Origin: Polytrichum commune
Lineage: Eukaryota; Streptophyta; Polytrichopsida; Polytrichales; Polytrichaceae
Direction: 5' to 3'
Assembly: GCA_950295325.1 (NCBI GenBank)
Contig: OX485807.1
Span: 13,605,001 to 13,669,000 of the forward strand
Length of the DNA: 64,000 nt
Below the pieces are notes generated by a model. That model worked only from the letters and a program-made list of their open reading frames with translations, ran no database searches and was not told the origin of the DNA. Position numbers and translations under genes: made by a program. Positions 37,499-50,500 of this stretch are shown here, one piece after another; the first letter of the stretch is position 1; each line of letters starts with the position of its first letter.

Positions 37499-39878
37499 CT
37501 GCCTTCATCCCAATTCCATCATAAATTGGCTTTGGGTCAACATTGTCATGCACATCCATAAATGCTTGGTGTTGTTTTAAGTGTGGGAGTTTGGTTGACA
37601 TGTTGTGTTGAGTAATAGACATTTGAGGTGTTTGCTTCAACTTTGGAGTTTCTTGATCCCTAGCATTCCAAATTTGCGTGAAGTTTATTGGACATTTTCT
37701 TTGTATTCTACGATATTGCAAACAAGGGCAACTTGAACATATCGAGTTGAACATTTCCATTATGCATCTACCAATAGTTGATGTTCAAGTTCAATTATTT
37801 TATTTTATTTATGAAAAAATTGGACTAAATGGTGTTACACATTTATGCATACCAGCGATCTCTCTTTTTGTTTGTACTTGAATATAAGTTCTAGAAACTT
37901 GTAATATACACGGTTGGGATCTCCAATATAATAGACGGAATTAATAGCATGGCAACTAAGTTCACAAACATGGTTGTATGCTTTTGGGCATTCTCTTATC
38001 CAAAAGAACAATGATGCACATATCAATATGATGTAACACACAATATGTATTTTTGGATTTTTAAGATGTTACGATTTTCTCTAGGTTAACTTGACCATAT
38101 GTTCAATCTAACCTAATATGATAGATTTTACATGGTGTATGACACCTACAACTTACAATGTGATGCAACACTATTATTGAAAGACAAATGTGGAGTTAGC
38201 TCAAAAGAGATGTAGGTTATGAAGCTTAATAAATGACTTGCAATTTTGGGTTGTTTTCTTGTTGATTGCTATTCAAATGCATATTTGAAACTTTGGGGGA
38301 AACTCCTTGTTTTGAGCCCAAGAGCTGAGCCTCAACATCCACTCTTTCATCTCCCATGATTGGTGTTGACACGCCTTCTAATACATAAGGTGCATGACTT
38401 CGTTCATCATGGATCGATGCACTTAAAGTTGATGTAATACCATTCTTTGTTAACAAAATTTCTTCTTTTTTCTCTTTTTCATCTGCACAGTTTTGAAAAG
38501 CCCAAAGCTTGATCATCATATTTTCTTGAACACCAACATGTAGTTGGAAATTGATAAAGTTACAAAATTGTTTTGAAGGAATCATGTGTTGCTTGGGAAA
38601 ATGTTAGTTTGATCTTACCATCGTCTTCAAAAAGGGCATCAATAAGCTCTTGATTTTTCCTATCATGCCTACTTCCTCGTGAAGGGAGTGGTAGAATCCC
38701 TCCTCGTGAACCATGAGTGTATTCTACAAAACCACGTCAAAGTTTATAAATTTTGTTTTAGTCTGTCCAAACAGATACTTAGAAACAACAACAAGAATGA
38801 AACATCGAATGCAATGCTTACGAAAACCATTAGATTCCTTATCTATGTATAAATTTGGAGACATATGGTTCTTTTGTATTCCACCACTTATTGGGTTTTA
38901 CATTGATAAAATGGGCATGGTTGACTTCTTACTTCTCACCTCCTTGGTATACACAAATAACTTAGTTCTAAGGAGGTTCATGAAGCAAAGTGTACATCCA
39001 ACACGTGTATGTTAACCTAAATTCCTTGTCTTGAAGTTTACGGCAAGTAAGATGATTAAGATGTGCTCATTCAACTTGGTGCATGTTTAATATCAAGGCC
39101 ATCTCAATACTTGAAGCAATGACTCTTAGCGTACCTACTATTGTTGTTCATCAATGGGAATGTTGCCTATATATCCCAAAATTTATTGCCTGGACTTCAA
39201 GGTTCAACACATCAAATGATACCCTCCTTTTTATGAACACAATATTGACATAGAGAGGCCCTTGAATGAGTTGGCCACCAACATGCACCTCCAAATGCAA
39301 GTGACGAACATTTGATGTTGAGTGAATGTTAATATATACATGTTGGTCACTTGCACAATTCAATATATTTTCAACATTGACTCATAGCTATTCCAACTCA
39401 TTCATCGTTGATTCAACTCACAGTTCAACTTTTTAGGCATTTCAACCCTAAAATACATAAAGTAAAAAGTAAGAATAGTAACTATTTCTAATGGGCAATG
39501 TTCATGTGAATTGGGATGATTGAATCATGTGAGATCAATGTTGATCTATGAATTTAGAGGTTTTGAATGTATGCCTCACACACAAACCCTAAATTTGCAC
39601 ATTGATCCTTCAAACAATGCAATGTCAACCATGTAGAACACCGCTCACATTCCACATGATGTAGAATCGCAAACAAGGAACTCTCTCACATTCTTCAAGC
39701 CCCACCAAAAAGCGTTACGCCCAAGTCATCCTCCACATTGATATCATCACAAGACGATGGAAAAACGAATGATCAACGGAAGACATTTCTTTCAACCTTG
39801 GTATGGGAAGGGAGATGATGACTTGTTTGATCTTGTGAGAGGAGGAGCAGACGCAAGGGGTGTCAAAGATGTTGTCAT
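37499..39878 (-). CDS. Upstream exons, probably the N-terminal part of the coiled-coil gene
   Basis: Four exon-like stretches lie just upstream. Exon a, 39797-39878, opens at an ATG and encodes MTTSLTPLASAPPLTRSNKS. Exon b, 38619-38723, includes RKNQELIDALFEDD. Exon c, 38238-38482, includes DEKEKKEEILLTK and GVSTPIMGDERVDVEAQLLG. Exon d, about 37499-37659, includes HQAFMDVHDNVDPKPIYDGI and ends at a GTACGTAAG donor. Phases agree a to b to c; c to d and d to the exon at 36855 do not join cleanly. The acidic, disordered character suits the N-terminus of the same protein, but a separate gene with missing 3' exons cannot be excluded. No domain is recognised. Confidence 0.5.
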
Positions 39879-40925
39879 GGATCATTCACGCGTGTGTTAT
39901 TTGTCACTTCACAAGCATAGTATAACCTGTAGTTCAAAGTGGTTACAACGTAGTTTTTTGCATTTCAACATCGTATTACGATTCATCATCAACTCATAAC
40001 ATTGTTAAGACCCAGGCATGATAACTCTCTTGCCCGAGTGGACACCCTAGGCAAACTAGCATATTTAGGGTAAGAAAAAAACCATGTAAGCTAGATTAAA
40101 TTTTCATATGTATAAAAGTCAACCTGTTATTATTGCAACAACGGGTTTTGATTCCTTCTCTAGAAGTGTCCCCGTAAGGAACGTAACAATATTTTATAAT
40201 CTGTGTTTTTTTAAACAATGTTTTTTAAACTGCTTTTTTAAAAAAAATGTTCTCTTTGCAAGTATGTTGCCACTATTTTACGTATGAGTAAAAAACCCTT
40301 CTGCGTTATAATGTTTTCAGAATTACCCCAATCAGCATAATGAAAATCGTCGGATTCATTAGGACATTGTCTGCAAAATCGAGAAACTTGTAGCAAAGAG
40401 ATTGATGCATGTTGTGAAGTAAAGCTGCAAGTGAGTGAGACTCACAAAAAGGGAAAGTGGGAGCAAAGAGGGGTAAGTGGCTCTTGAAGGGAGATAGACC
40501 TGAAAAGGTGGACTTCAGTAAGTAGTTACTTAACAAAATTCTATGCTTTTATAATTGTTCCCTACATCCTTCAATGTTCCCCAAAATCCATCACCATTAA
40601 TCACACACAATTTTTCTTTTCTTTCCTTTTCTTTTGACATTTTTATTAAGACACAACCCTCCTTCCAAGTACTACGTGCTTACTTGTTCAAATACGATTC
40701 TTCCTACTAAGTTATCGGATTCTACACCTTGACAGTTATGAACTTTTGGGGATTGTCTCATCTCATTATCAATTGCAATGAATCACAAAGATTGTCATTT
40801 CAACTTTCAAAATCGAAGTTGAGATGCAAAACTCATAACATGTCCAATTGAACAGATGTCCTTCCAGGGACGTCACTTATGAACCTAGAATGGTGTCTAT
40901 ATTTTTAACACAATGTCGAATCTCA
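39879..40925. other. Intergenic upstream of the coiled-coil gene
   Basis: No exon seen. It should hold the promoter of the exon set starting at 39878 if that start is right. AT-rich with poly-T/A runs. Confidence 0.4.
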
Positions 40926-42315
40926 GGGTCACTTTATACTTGGGGCTGGATTGAGGGCCGGCCGGAACTCTCAAAATTTGAACCAATAGGATCGCTCAAT
41001 TTCATCAAATCGGGCCCAAGGGCTTTATACTTGGGGCCAACCCGAACACTCACCTATCCCATGTGGCGTCTTAGGTGGCACAATTTTGGCGCCAAACCAT
41101 CGGGCCCTAGATGAGATTTCGGGACGAGCTTTTCCTCGTCCCGAACTCCCATCTAGGGCCGGATGGGGCTCCTCCGTTGGATTGTTCCAATCTTGTCCGT
41201 CAATCAATAGGAGGGGTAAAAGCATTTCCTCTCCTCCTTACTACTCTCCCCTCCACCTTCCCCTTCTCACCTTCCACCTTCCCCTTAATTATTTTTCCAT
41301 AGAATTAGTGTTAGACATAAATGCGCCACCACCTTCCCTACTACCATGTCCCTTCTCTTTTTCTCATTGTTAATTTTTTTTCATATCCTTCCTAACACTA
41401 AATTCGTGCATGTAACTTTCACATATTACCATGGATGATATTTAGTGTTTGATTTTACATTTAATGTTACTTACTTTCATAGGGTTAGTGATATTTAGTC
41501 TAGTGATCGTATTTATAGTATCTCACACTAAATATCATGTTTAGTGTAGTGACTCCACAATTTTAACCATAACAAACACATTCCAAAAATAAGCCAAAGA
41601 TAGTTTCCAAGTGGAACCATGCTCAAAAGTTTACACGCACTTAGATCCAACAATAATGTAAACTTATACTATGGTTAGAATTATTATTTTTTAAATAAAA
41701 TCTCTTATCTATAAAGAGAAAGTTAATTGAGGCTTTAGAAAGGTTGATTAAGTCTATAAATTTATGTAGCTTGAAAAATAAAAAGCATGACAACAATGTT
41801 GGCGCAATGCCTACTTACAATCAGTAACCCACACCAAAATATATGCTCAATGTCGTCATGTTCCCGAACGGAACGAAGCCAATTAATATCTACAAATATA
41901 GATTACTCTATAATGAATATTGTATCATTGCAACTCTGGTTTTTTTTTTGTTACCGGGTACATCGGTTATTCCATTGTACATGGTAGGTGAATTTATATG
42001 AACATTTTGATACCGGAATTAGATTCAAAGGGCTCGATATAGTCTAATGGGACCCGAGGTTGACCCCCTAACCATAAGCCTGTAGAGATCATCCCTCATA
42101 GTAAAAGCCGTGTAACTAATGCTCAAGAGCACCGGGCATTGACCACGGTAAGTTCCATGAAACTTAACCCTCAAGACCATCGGGCCCTAGAATCGGGCCT
42201 CACCACTTTACATGCGACAAGGTTGGGCCGGAAAAAAGTTCACAAAGTGCGTCCCGATTGAGGCCTCAATCGGGCCGGTGCTCCGGCCGGCCCCAGGCCG
42301 TGTATAAAGTGGCCC
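40926..42315. mobile_element. 1.4-kb transposon with M1-like termini and TCA target duplication
   Basis: The left end starts GGGTCACTTTATACTTGGGGC and the right end finishes GTGTATAAAGTGGCCC; the termini are inverted repeats related to family M1. TCA lies directly outside both ends (40923-40925 and 42316-42318). The subterminal regions are GC-rich with GGGCC/GGCCGG blocks in both orientations, and a second terminus-like GGGCTTTATACTTGGGGCC near 41020 hints at nesting. No transposase frame is visible, so it is non-autonomous. A 3-bp duplication fits the PIF/Harbinger superfamily. Confidence 0.7.
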
Positions 42316-42489
42316 TCATTGTAACACATCTTTTTGGTGTCTGTTTTAAAATACAAACCTCGCCATATACAACTCAAATATACGGTTTTGATTAAGAAGA
42401 GTGACCATATAAGGACTGAGACTTTGTGTCGCTTAATGGTTTTACATAAAGTTGAAATCAAGAAACAAATGTTGAGCCACATGTGGACA

Positions 42490-42900
42490 AATTATGAGCA
42501 AGTAAGGTAGGTGGGTATTATTCAATTACTTTTCTTGATCGGAACCATAGATATTTAATTTGATTGATGTGTAGGTGAGGATCAAAGAACAAAAGACATA
42601 GAGGCACATGTTTAGAGGACATTGGTCTAGGGCTTCAAAATCTGTTAACTACTCCACACTCCATAGTGGACACAATTAGGAGGACCTATTATGTATTCAA
42701 CCAAGGAATCAACAAACATGCACTTCCAATATCCACAATTAAATAAGGGGAAGTCCAATATTCAACCTGGATTGTGTAGATGTTGCATCATAGATTTGTT
42801 ACTTTGACAAAAATTTGAATACGTAAATCTGATCAGCCGAAGATGGAGAATAAGAATAACAAACCGAATAACGCCCGCATACCTTAAAACAATTCACAAA
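42490..42900 (-). repeat. Dispersed repeat family R1, reverse copy
   Basis: The reverse complement matches 1190-1630, including GGATCAAAGAACAAA, CTCCACACTCCATAG and AATAACGCCCGCATACC. It lies directly right of the 1.4-kb transposon and left of PGRL1. Confidence 0.55.
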
Positions 42901-43324
42901 GATATCATGGGTCACATTAGAGGAACCAAGAAGTACACTGCATTGGCCACAATTAATGCACAACCACCATGAATGCATAACTCTGTCTCAGGTTGTGGAG
43001 ATGAACGTGTACAGACATAAGAAAAAAAGGCTCCACTATTTTACAGCTGCGTGATTTGAGTGTCGTGAAACATGTGTAATCTTTGTTACACCTAGCATGA
43101 CCGTCAAGCTGTGAATTGTCCTCAAAAACTTGACATGGCCATTGCGACAGCTACAAGGTACATATGTGACTTCAGCTTTCAGGATTTAAAGGCCTAGAGT
43201 CTACATCATTAGATAGAACAATCAAGGGGACTAGCACTTTCTCGCACATCCACTCAAGCTATATATCGAAATTTTCGACAAATGCATCTAGATCAGCAAT
43301 CAGGGCTCCATATATTTTTTAAAG

Positions 43325-46300
43325 TCATGCCGAAGTAGAGACTTTTGTGGCTGCTGTTTTTGCAGCTTTTGCTGCTTTCTTCCCTCCTGGCGGCTGCAAA
43401 GCAACACAATATATTGTCAGGAGCTTGAATGGTGCTTTTTTTATGAGAAAATGTTTTCAAATTATGGACTCTTAAGGAACACTTTTATATAAGAGAGTGA
43501 ACCATACCCTTGGTGCTTTCTTCTCTTCCGGTGGCTTGGTGGTGTCAAGAGTGATGAGTCGTGTTTTTGCATCAAAAATCATACTTGAACCACAACTGCA
43601 TGCCAAATCCACTGTCGTGAGAATCATTCATGATATCACATAAAAGCTTCCTAGCAATTGTGTCACTACAACTAATTACTGTAAATTTATGCTTTCACTA
43701 ATCAGCTTTCTAGGTTTTCTGGGAGCAAAGTTGCATGCACTTCCATGCAGAAAGCCCAAAGTTATCCAAATCTTTTACTGCCTATACCCACCCTCTAAAA
43801 TTGAATGACCAAGGACTTTAGAGGGCTTTCTCAATCAATTGATGGCCGATGAAAATTTATGATATTTATATGAACTTTATGGATGAGATGAGGATGTGGC
43901 ATTGGCTCAAAAAACTTTAAAAGGTGACCCCCTCAATCAGATTTTAATCAAACCTTCACAGACTTAATCTTCCAACTAAATTGAGCACATGTTGATAACT
44001 TCCCAAAACAAAACAAAAAACAAATTACTATATCTGAGCTACATGCAAGCCAACGACTTACGGTTCGCATTTGACATTGTTTTCTGGGCCTCCGCTTGGT
44101 ATAGTAAGAATGGTTCCAAAGAAGCTGTTGACAGGAGCTCCACAATTCGGGCACGGTCCCTGGCACAATGAAATTGCACAATTAGCCATAGATGGTTTCT
44201 AGTTTCGCATTGCAATAAAGTGCACAAAACTCAAGTATTTAAATAACCGACCCACAACATATATCAGTTTGAGTACTTTACTTGCCAGTAATTTGAATTT
44301 TTTTCCATGCCACATCCAACTTTTCCACATATTCCAACCACCCACTGAGTAAAAAGTGGCACTCTCACTCAAGGAAAAAATTGATAAGGTACTACATTAC
44401 TCTAGTTCCATACTGATCATTCCATTCCTCCGCCTAATCAAACAATGCTCAGGAGGTCTTGCCTTCAAAATAAGAGAATCCTTGAGTACGACGTTGGTAA
44501 GTGCTTGGGTAATCAAGAATGTAACTGGCAAGACGATGAACCACGTGACCAAGAAACTATATGGCTCCGGTAACTGTAAAATAAGCATAATGACGTCAGC
44601 TCTTCCAAAACAAGCTCATCGTCCTATTAAATAAAAACTACTACAACCTTTGCCAAATTCACCAGAAAATCTCCACAGTCCAACTGTCATGAGATCAAGT
44701 CCGAAAACTTGAAGGAAAAAATACAGACAATGCATTGCAAGACTTTATCACCACTAACATGATGCACACTTCAATGGGGGATGTCATATTAACAAAATTA
44801 ATGAGAACCAAGAAATCGTTTAATAGTTGGAACTACCTCAAGTAGATAGGTGATTTCAAATCCGGTAATATCGTCCAAGAAAAAGACCCTGTACAAGTAC
44901 CGAATCCACTGTTAAAACCCTAAAGCTGTAGCCAAACAACATGCGAATACTACTGTGATGAGAACTTCATGAGACAGAAATTGCGTAGAAGTAAAGCTGA
45001 GTGGCAGCACTTTACAAGTGGCAGCATAAATAGGGTGCGACATTATCACTTCTAGAGTATGACTTAGACCATCACCTTACATTTACACGTTGACTCAGCC
45101 CCAGGGCTTTGGAGACAATAATAATGGAGTTTTTTTCTTGATAACTTCATTTTTGGTCATTTATTAGAGAAGTAACCCTTCTTAAAATAGATTTATTCTA
45201 CTTATGAGGTTCTCCAATTGAAGAAATCAGTTGAGATTTGGATGCAAACATGGTCAAGTACATGAAGGAATCCAGTGTGCATTTTTTTGCAATATCTAGT
45301 ATTTTGGGCCACAATTTCTACACATGATTGTGTTATTCGCATCTCGCAAACTATCTTGTACATAAGTTGACATTGAGGCTTAGGATGCAAGTTTTCTTGA
45401 TTTAAACTTTGCTATGAATTGTTTACGGATATTTGCAATCTGAATCTTATACATAAATTTTTGGCATGTCAAGATGCTCAATTTAGTTTCCCACTGTATG
45501 GATGTAATATTCAAGTAATTTGTGACAGCATTTCTTGTAGTGTAGTCTAACTTCGAGGATTGGAAGTTTTGCGTCTCAAGTCATCTTAAATTTTGCAACA
45601 ATTGTTAGAAAAGGTTCTTGGATCTCACAAGCCAAGTGCCAACAGGGCAGCTGGTGCATTCAACAAAGTCATTTTAAGGTAGTCCACCGTTGCATCACTG
45701 ACCACCTGGCAACAAAAATACAGGTGGACAAAGATAGGAGTCAAAAGAGGATGCTCAATAAAGTTGCAGTAAAATGGAAACTTTGAAACTCTATACCAGT
45801 CCTTCGTCAGCACTGAGAGAAAGATGGGAAAGTGAGAAAAAAGAGTCATGAATGCCTTGAAATAAGTTTTGAAACTTTTGACTTCGTAAGAAAACAAAAT
45901 CACCTTCTTGCTTCGGAGGCTGCATCGAGGTCCTGCAATAGCAACCTTGCTCCCTTTTTGCTGTAATTAAACCCCCCACAAAGTTAGCCACGCCCAAGGT
46001 GCGAACGTGATCCAACTTTGACGACTGGAACACAAAGAAAGAACGCAAGAATCATGAAGACAATATTTAATCCCAAGAAGTATAAGTAGATCACCTTAAG
46101 CCTCATTTTAAGATCGTCAAACTCTTGATCATTGAGAATAGGCTTCCCTGCTGCATAAGACAGCGATGCTTCCAGAAATTTTTGTTCATCCGAACCTGCA
46201 ATCATACTGGAGGGAGTCAACAATTTGGTCTAAGTTTTAGCTTCATTCATATAATTTAAACTCCACTCTCAAATACTTTCAGGTCAGGCGCAAGAAAAGT

Positions 46301-49300
46301 TCTCCTTCAACAAATGGAATGTAGACTAACATGGATTTTGTCACTGCCTGTTATGTCAAGTAAGCCAATGGCAATCTAAAATATTACGACACGTGTCTTT
46401 TCAAACACTCTTCACTAATTTCCACCACAAAGTTCATTTTACTGCAAGTACTATCCCAATACTGTCAAATTCAACACAGCATGATCCCAAAAATAATTCT
46501 ATCAGGTAACTGATTTTCACTAAATAGGGGGCAGGAGCTGGCTCTACTTGGTCTCAACAATCTCATTTGCAGAGAATAAGGGCCATTTTACACTATGGCC
46601 AAGGGTGGTAACCATAAAAATGCGAGGGCTCTAGAAACTCATTCAAACGCCATACTATGAAATATTCAGATGAATCAGCATTTTTGTGGTCACGGACCTT
46701 CAAGTGTAGTGTGAAGGATTTAGGCGACTGGGCACTCAACCAAACGCTATTTCTTACTAACCTACACATGTTGGCCCTTCTACACAACCAGTGAAAAGAA
46801 ACCAAGGGTTATAAGATTTTAAAGTGTCTTGGTCTCCCAGATTTGTGTTAGACCCACCTCTTTGAGGTGGGCTGGACACAAAACCCAGTACCCCATGTAT
46901 TTCGTCATTATCTATTGCATGCCAATTACAACTCCATGTAGGTTGTTAATCCATTCAGAATTCCTTGGTCTCTTGGGCCCTCAAACTCTAGTGTGAAGTG
47001 CAGTGGGACGGTCTCAGCATTTTCCACCAATGAGAAGTTTTAGATTTCAATGGTCATAGGTCCTCCAGCTCTAGTGTAGAAATATCCCCAGGCAAAAGCA
47101 CCTGAGAGACTTATTAATATAGGTCCAATTAGAGATAGAGACTAATCAATTGACCTAAGGAAACAAGAGACTGTATGGTAGAGAAATTCATACTTAGAAT
47201 TACAACGCTGCTGCCCTCCCAGGTCAGCTCCTCCTTAAGATTGTCGAACTCCTCATTTGACATGATGGGTTGTTTGTCAAAGTAGAATGACTGTCACAAA
47301 CCAACTAGAATTACTACAAAACTGAGAACATTGTCAAAGAGCTGTTGTAGTAGAATCAGCTGCCATATAACCCATCTACTTTACTTGTGGTAATTCCGCA
47401 GCATGAACAACATAAACCTACACTAATTTCTCCTATTCGTGTGGGTTACCATATTGAGTTGCACTTTGCCGTAACTTGAGAATACCATTATGTACCAAGT
47501 AAATAAGTTCAGGTCGATGCTATGATATTGAGCCTTTTGCTGGAGAAGAAAATTAATTCATTGCTTATGTTGCTTATCCATTGGATTTGTCCTTCATGTG
47601 GATACTACACCAATTAGTCCTATTAGTGTGGGTTACCATTGCGACTTACACATTGCTATAACTTTTTATTAAAAATATCAGTTTTTACCAAGGAAGTTAT
47701 TTCATGTTCTTTGACATGCACACTATTTGTTTGTCTTATCTGAGTACAAAATTATTATCTCAGTAAAGTTATACCACCATGTAACTCCAAATCGTAACTG
47801 ACACTTATAGGACTATTTAATGTCAAATGGTAACCCGTAATAATAGGACAAATTAGTGCAATCGCAACACAAGCAAAGCAGTAAAACAAAGGGTAGTATA
47901 TTGAATTGTTCACGTTGTGAAGGTATTAGGCACCTGGAGGGCCTCCAGAAACTCTTGCTCCATCTCGCCCAAGCTCTTCTTAGATTTGCTAATGTCACAG
48001 TAGGGTAGAATTTTCTCATCCGTGTCCTCATTTGCTACTGGGCCTGCCACACCAGAAAAAAAGACAAAAAGAAACAGAACAAAAAATATCAGCATTAGCT
48101 GGAAAGTCTGGTCAATCTGCAAACACAAGGAATTCTGACATTTGTGAAATGATAGGTCTTCAGATCCTGTCACAACCAAGTCCTGGAAGAAACTCTGCGA
48201 CAACAATAAAATTTTAAAAATGAAGTAGATGTATTGGACAGCCTAGGGGCATTCTCGTGACCCATGTGATGACGTGATTTGCAGCTGGAGGAGAAGTAGA
48301 TTTTTGTTCCCAATATTCCTGACTTTCTTGTGATGAAAGATCTTCAACATGTAAAATAAACCTCTGCACAGTTGTAAACCCTTGAATACTTATTCTAAGC
48401 TTTCCTTCAAAGTTACGGTAAACTGGTAAATGGGATGGCCACCCTTCAGATAACGGTTCAAATTCTTTGCAGTTGAAGGCCAACGCTTGTTGCAAATTTG
48501 CCCATTTGAAACCTAATCCCCTTGGAAACATCACATTTTTTTTCCCGGAAGGTTTTACGTGCACTCCTTTGCTTGGTCAAAAGGAAGTGAGGTTTTTGCA
48601 TGCACAAGTTCACTTCCCCGGTCTTGAACGACAAGTATGTGCTCTCGGCGGTTTTTGATGTCACAAAACCCTGCTCCTGAATTTGTCACCTCCGGAGGGT
48701 ATCCTGATCTTCCTCAACGTAATTGGAGGTAGAATTATACGAGAACAGAACTCTTTCTACAGCTGCACTGAGGTGAATTTTAGCATTGGCCGTTGGACAT
48801 TCCTGCAATGTCCAACGGGTGTAATACGGGCGTAATAATCAGCGTTATGCACCTGCCTGGAATCATCGCATGCTAAATCCTGCTCTCCCCGCCAGCCACT
48901 TCTTACATCTACTTCCAATATATTAAGAGAACTTCTAAGTAGCTTCTTCCTTTTCTTCTTCTGTCGAGAAATCGTCATATCCCGAAATTCCTTTCCGTCA
49001 AAGCACCAAAGCTCTCCTCCATCCGCCAAATTCGAGAAACCACACAAAACTTCCCCAAAGAAGAAAAATCTTAAATCCCAGAAAATTTCTCCACAAGTCG
49101 AAAATTTGAAAACGATATTCTGCGCAAGCCCAATTCGACATACCTTTTCCTCAAGCCCTTCTTAGATTGACTTCCAAATTTTCAACCAATTTTCTCCACA
49201 GGTTCCCATTCTATGGAGCATTCCTTCTTACTCCGCAACACTTCCATCAATTTCCTCCATCCGCCAAAATTCAAAAGCAAAACCCCAAAAATCTCCCAAA

Positions 49301-49656
49301 ACAGATTAAGAGAAAACTCAAAATAAAATTCAAAACAAATTCTTAAGCCCAGAGAAATCCTGCAAAAGGAGGAAAACCGAGTTGGGACCATCGAAATTGG
49401 ACACACCATTGCTGTTACCGGCCTGCATTACGCTGGTGTTGCCCTTCCTGGACGACGAGGGAGTGAGGCCCATGACGAGCTTGACCGAAGCTGCCCACCT
49501 GCGCTCTCTGTCTCGCTGTACTCTCCATCCAGATGGCGCCCGGACACTCACACGATTGGATGTACTGTGTGAATTGGAAGCGACAACAGGGGAAGAAGAA
49601 TTGGAAACTGCAACCACAGCAGCGACATGATCCGCCCTGGCTGCCATGGCGGCCAT
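43325..49656 (-). CDS. PGRL1: PGR5-like protein 1 (PGRL1), thylakoid cyclic electron flow
   Basis: PGRL1 works with PGR5 in antimycin-sensitive cyclic electron flow around photosystem I in the thylakoid membrane. Eleven exons keep frame: 49419-49656, 47934-48043, 47194-47290, 46095-46195, 45904-45960, 45629-45705, 44837-44888, 44463-44573, 44062-44159, 43508-43595, 43325-43393; 1,098 nt, 365 aa. Exon 1 is a Ser/Ala/Arg-rich transit peptide. Then come LPYCDISKSKKSLGEMEQEF, MSNEEFDNLKEELTWEGSS, GPRCSLRSKK, two membrane helices flanking DDITGFEITYLLELPEPYSF, and GPCPNCG plus KCEPCG. All six cysteines I expect in the mature protein (PYC, PRC, CPNC, CEPC) are present; they carry thiol regulation and metal binding in the family. 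The C-terminus extends about 30 residues past LITL as a Pro/Lys/Ala tail, longer than Arabidopsis as I recall it. Intron 8 begins with GC instead of GT. Confidence 0.96.
46580..47088 (-). mobile_element. Harbinger-like MITE, diverged copy F in a PGRL1 intron
   Basis: It begins GGGCCATTTTACACTATGGCC after TAA and ends near TAGTGTAGAAATATCCCC, about 509 bp. It pairs best with copy E at 14571-15081. It lies in intron 3 of PGRL1 (47193 to 46196) in the same orientation relative to the host gene as copy E has in LCB1. Confidence 0.7.
48044..49418. other. PGRL1 intron 1 (about 1.4 kb)
   Basis: The intron separates the transit-peptide exon from the mature N-terminus. A few open stretches occur (for example minus 48214-48564), but none splices into the gene or resembles a known family. 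Confidence 0.6.
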
Positions 49657-50100
49657 AGCTTGCGATGAGAGCAATCGACGAAAGGTTTGCTCCCCGTCTT
49701 TCTCCTTGCTTCAAATCGAATCTGTCAAGGTGGGAGAGGAGGCATAGGGGAATTGAATCCGCCCTCAATTGGGCGCAATTGAATTGGGGAAAAAGCGGAG
49801 CGCGGGGGGAGGAGTGGCCAGGGAGTGGGGAGAGAGTCCATGGCTCCTTCCCTCCCTCCGTAGCTTATCCACATCACCATCGCTCGCTTGCTTACTTACC
49901 CACCCCCACCAATTCCTGCCTTCGCCATTTCACCCACCCCACTATCCCCACTAACTTAGGTGCACTACACCAACCTCTACACTAAATATGCCCCCTTCCC
50001 ACCCAACTTTACCAAATAACCAAAGTCTTTCCTAAAAACCGGGTAAAGCTATCTCGGTTATAGCGGAGACAGACATCCGGCTGTCCCAATGCACCTACAA
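49657..50100 (-). promoter_or_regulatory. PGRL1 5' flank, locally GC-rich
   Basis: The region upstream of ATG 49656 is much richer in G+C than the surrounding DNA, with purine-rich GGAG blocks to about 49850 and C-rich blocks after it. It is likely to contain the 5' untranslated region and core promoter; exact sites cannot be fixed by eye. Confidence 0.4.
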
Positions 50101-50219
50101 GAACTTGCTCCGGAGATTTTCAAGTAGGTTTCAGTGTAGTAGTTTTCACACATGGTCATTGTTTTACTTACCAAGCAATGAAATGTTGGATAGTTTTTTG
50201 TCCCATGCCTAAATGCCTT

Positions 50220-50500
50220 ACTACTCATCTAGCTTACCATCGGTTTTTGTTAATGGAGCTCCTCGTGCCCTCATAGCTAAGACTAAAAGCAACCAATCAC
50301 AAGGGCGGGAGGCAACACTTTTAAAAATCCTACATTCTTGCCTCATGTCTAGGTACCGATGACAGGGTCGGTGCTTGAGACTTAAAACCTCCACTTTTGA
50401 ACCTTGCCAACTAGGCTGGGGACTAGATAGTGTCAATAGTGTGAAGGCCGTGTTTTTATAACCAACTTTTAAGCTTAGCTAAAGTCAAGTGGGTAGGGGG
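50220..50500 (-). repeat. Dispersed repeat family R4, copy 1
   Basis: The reverse complement aligns with 59225-59460: shared CACGGCCTTCACAC, ACTATCTAGTCC, AAAAGTGGAGGTTTT, CACCGACCCT and AAGTTGGTT blocks. No coding frame. Confidence 0.65.

Noticed and set aside
49382-49985. Overlapping plus- and minus-strand frames of 60-117 codons around PGRL1 exon 1
   Set aside because: They arise from GC-rich sequence overlapping exon 1 and its flank; only the frame of the transit peptide splices into PGRL1.
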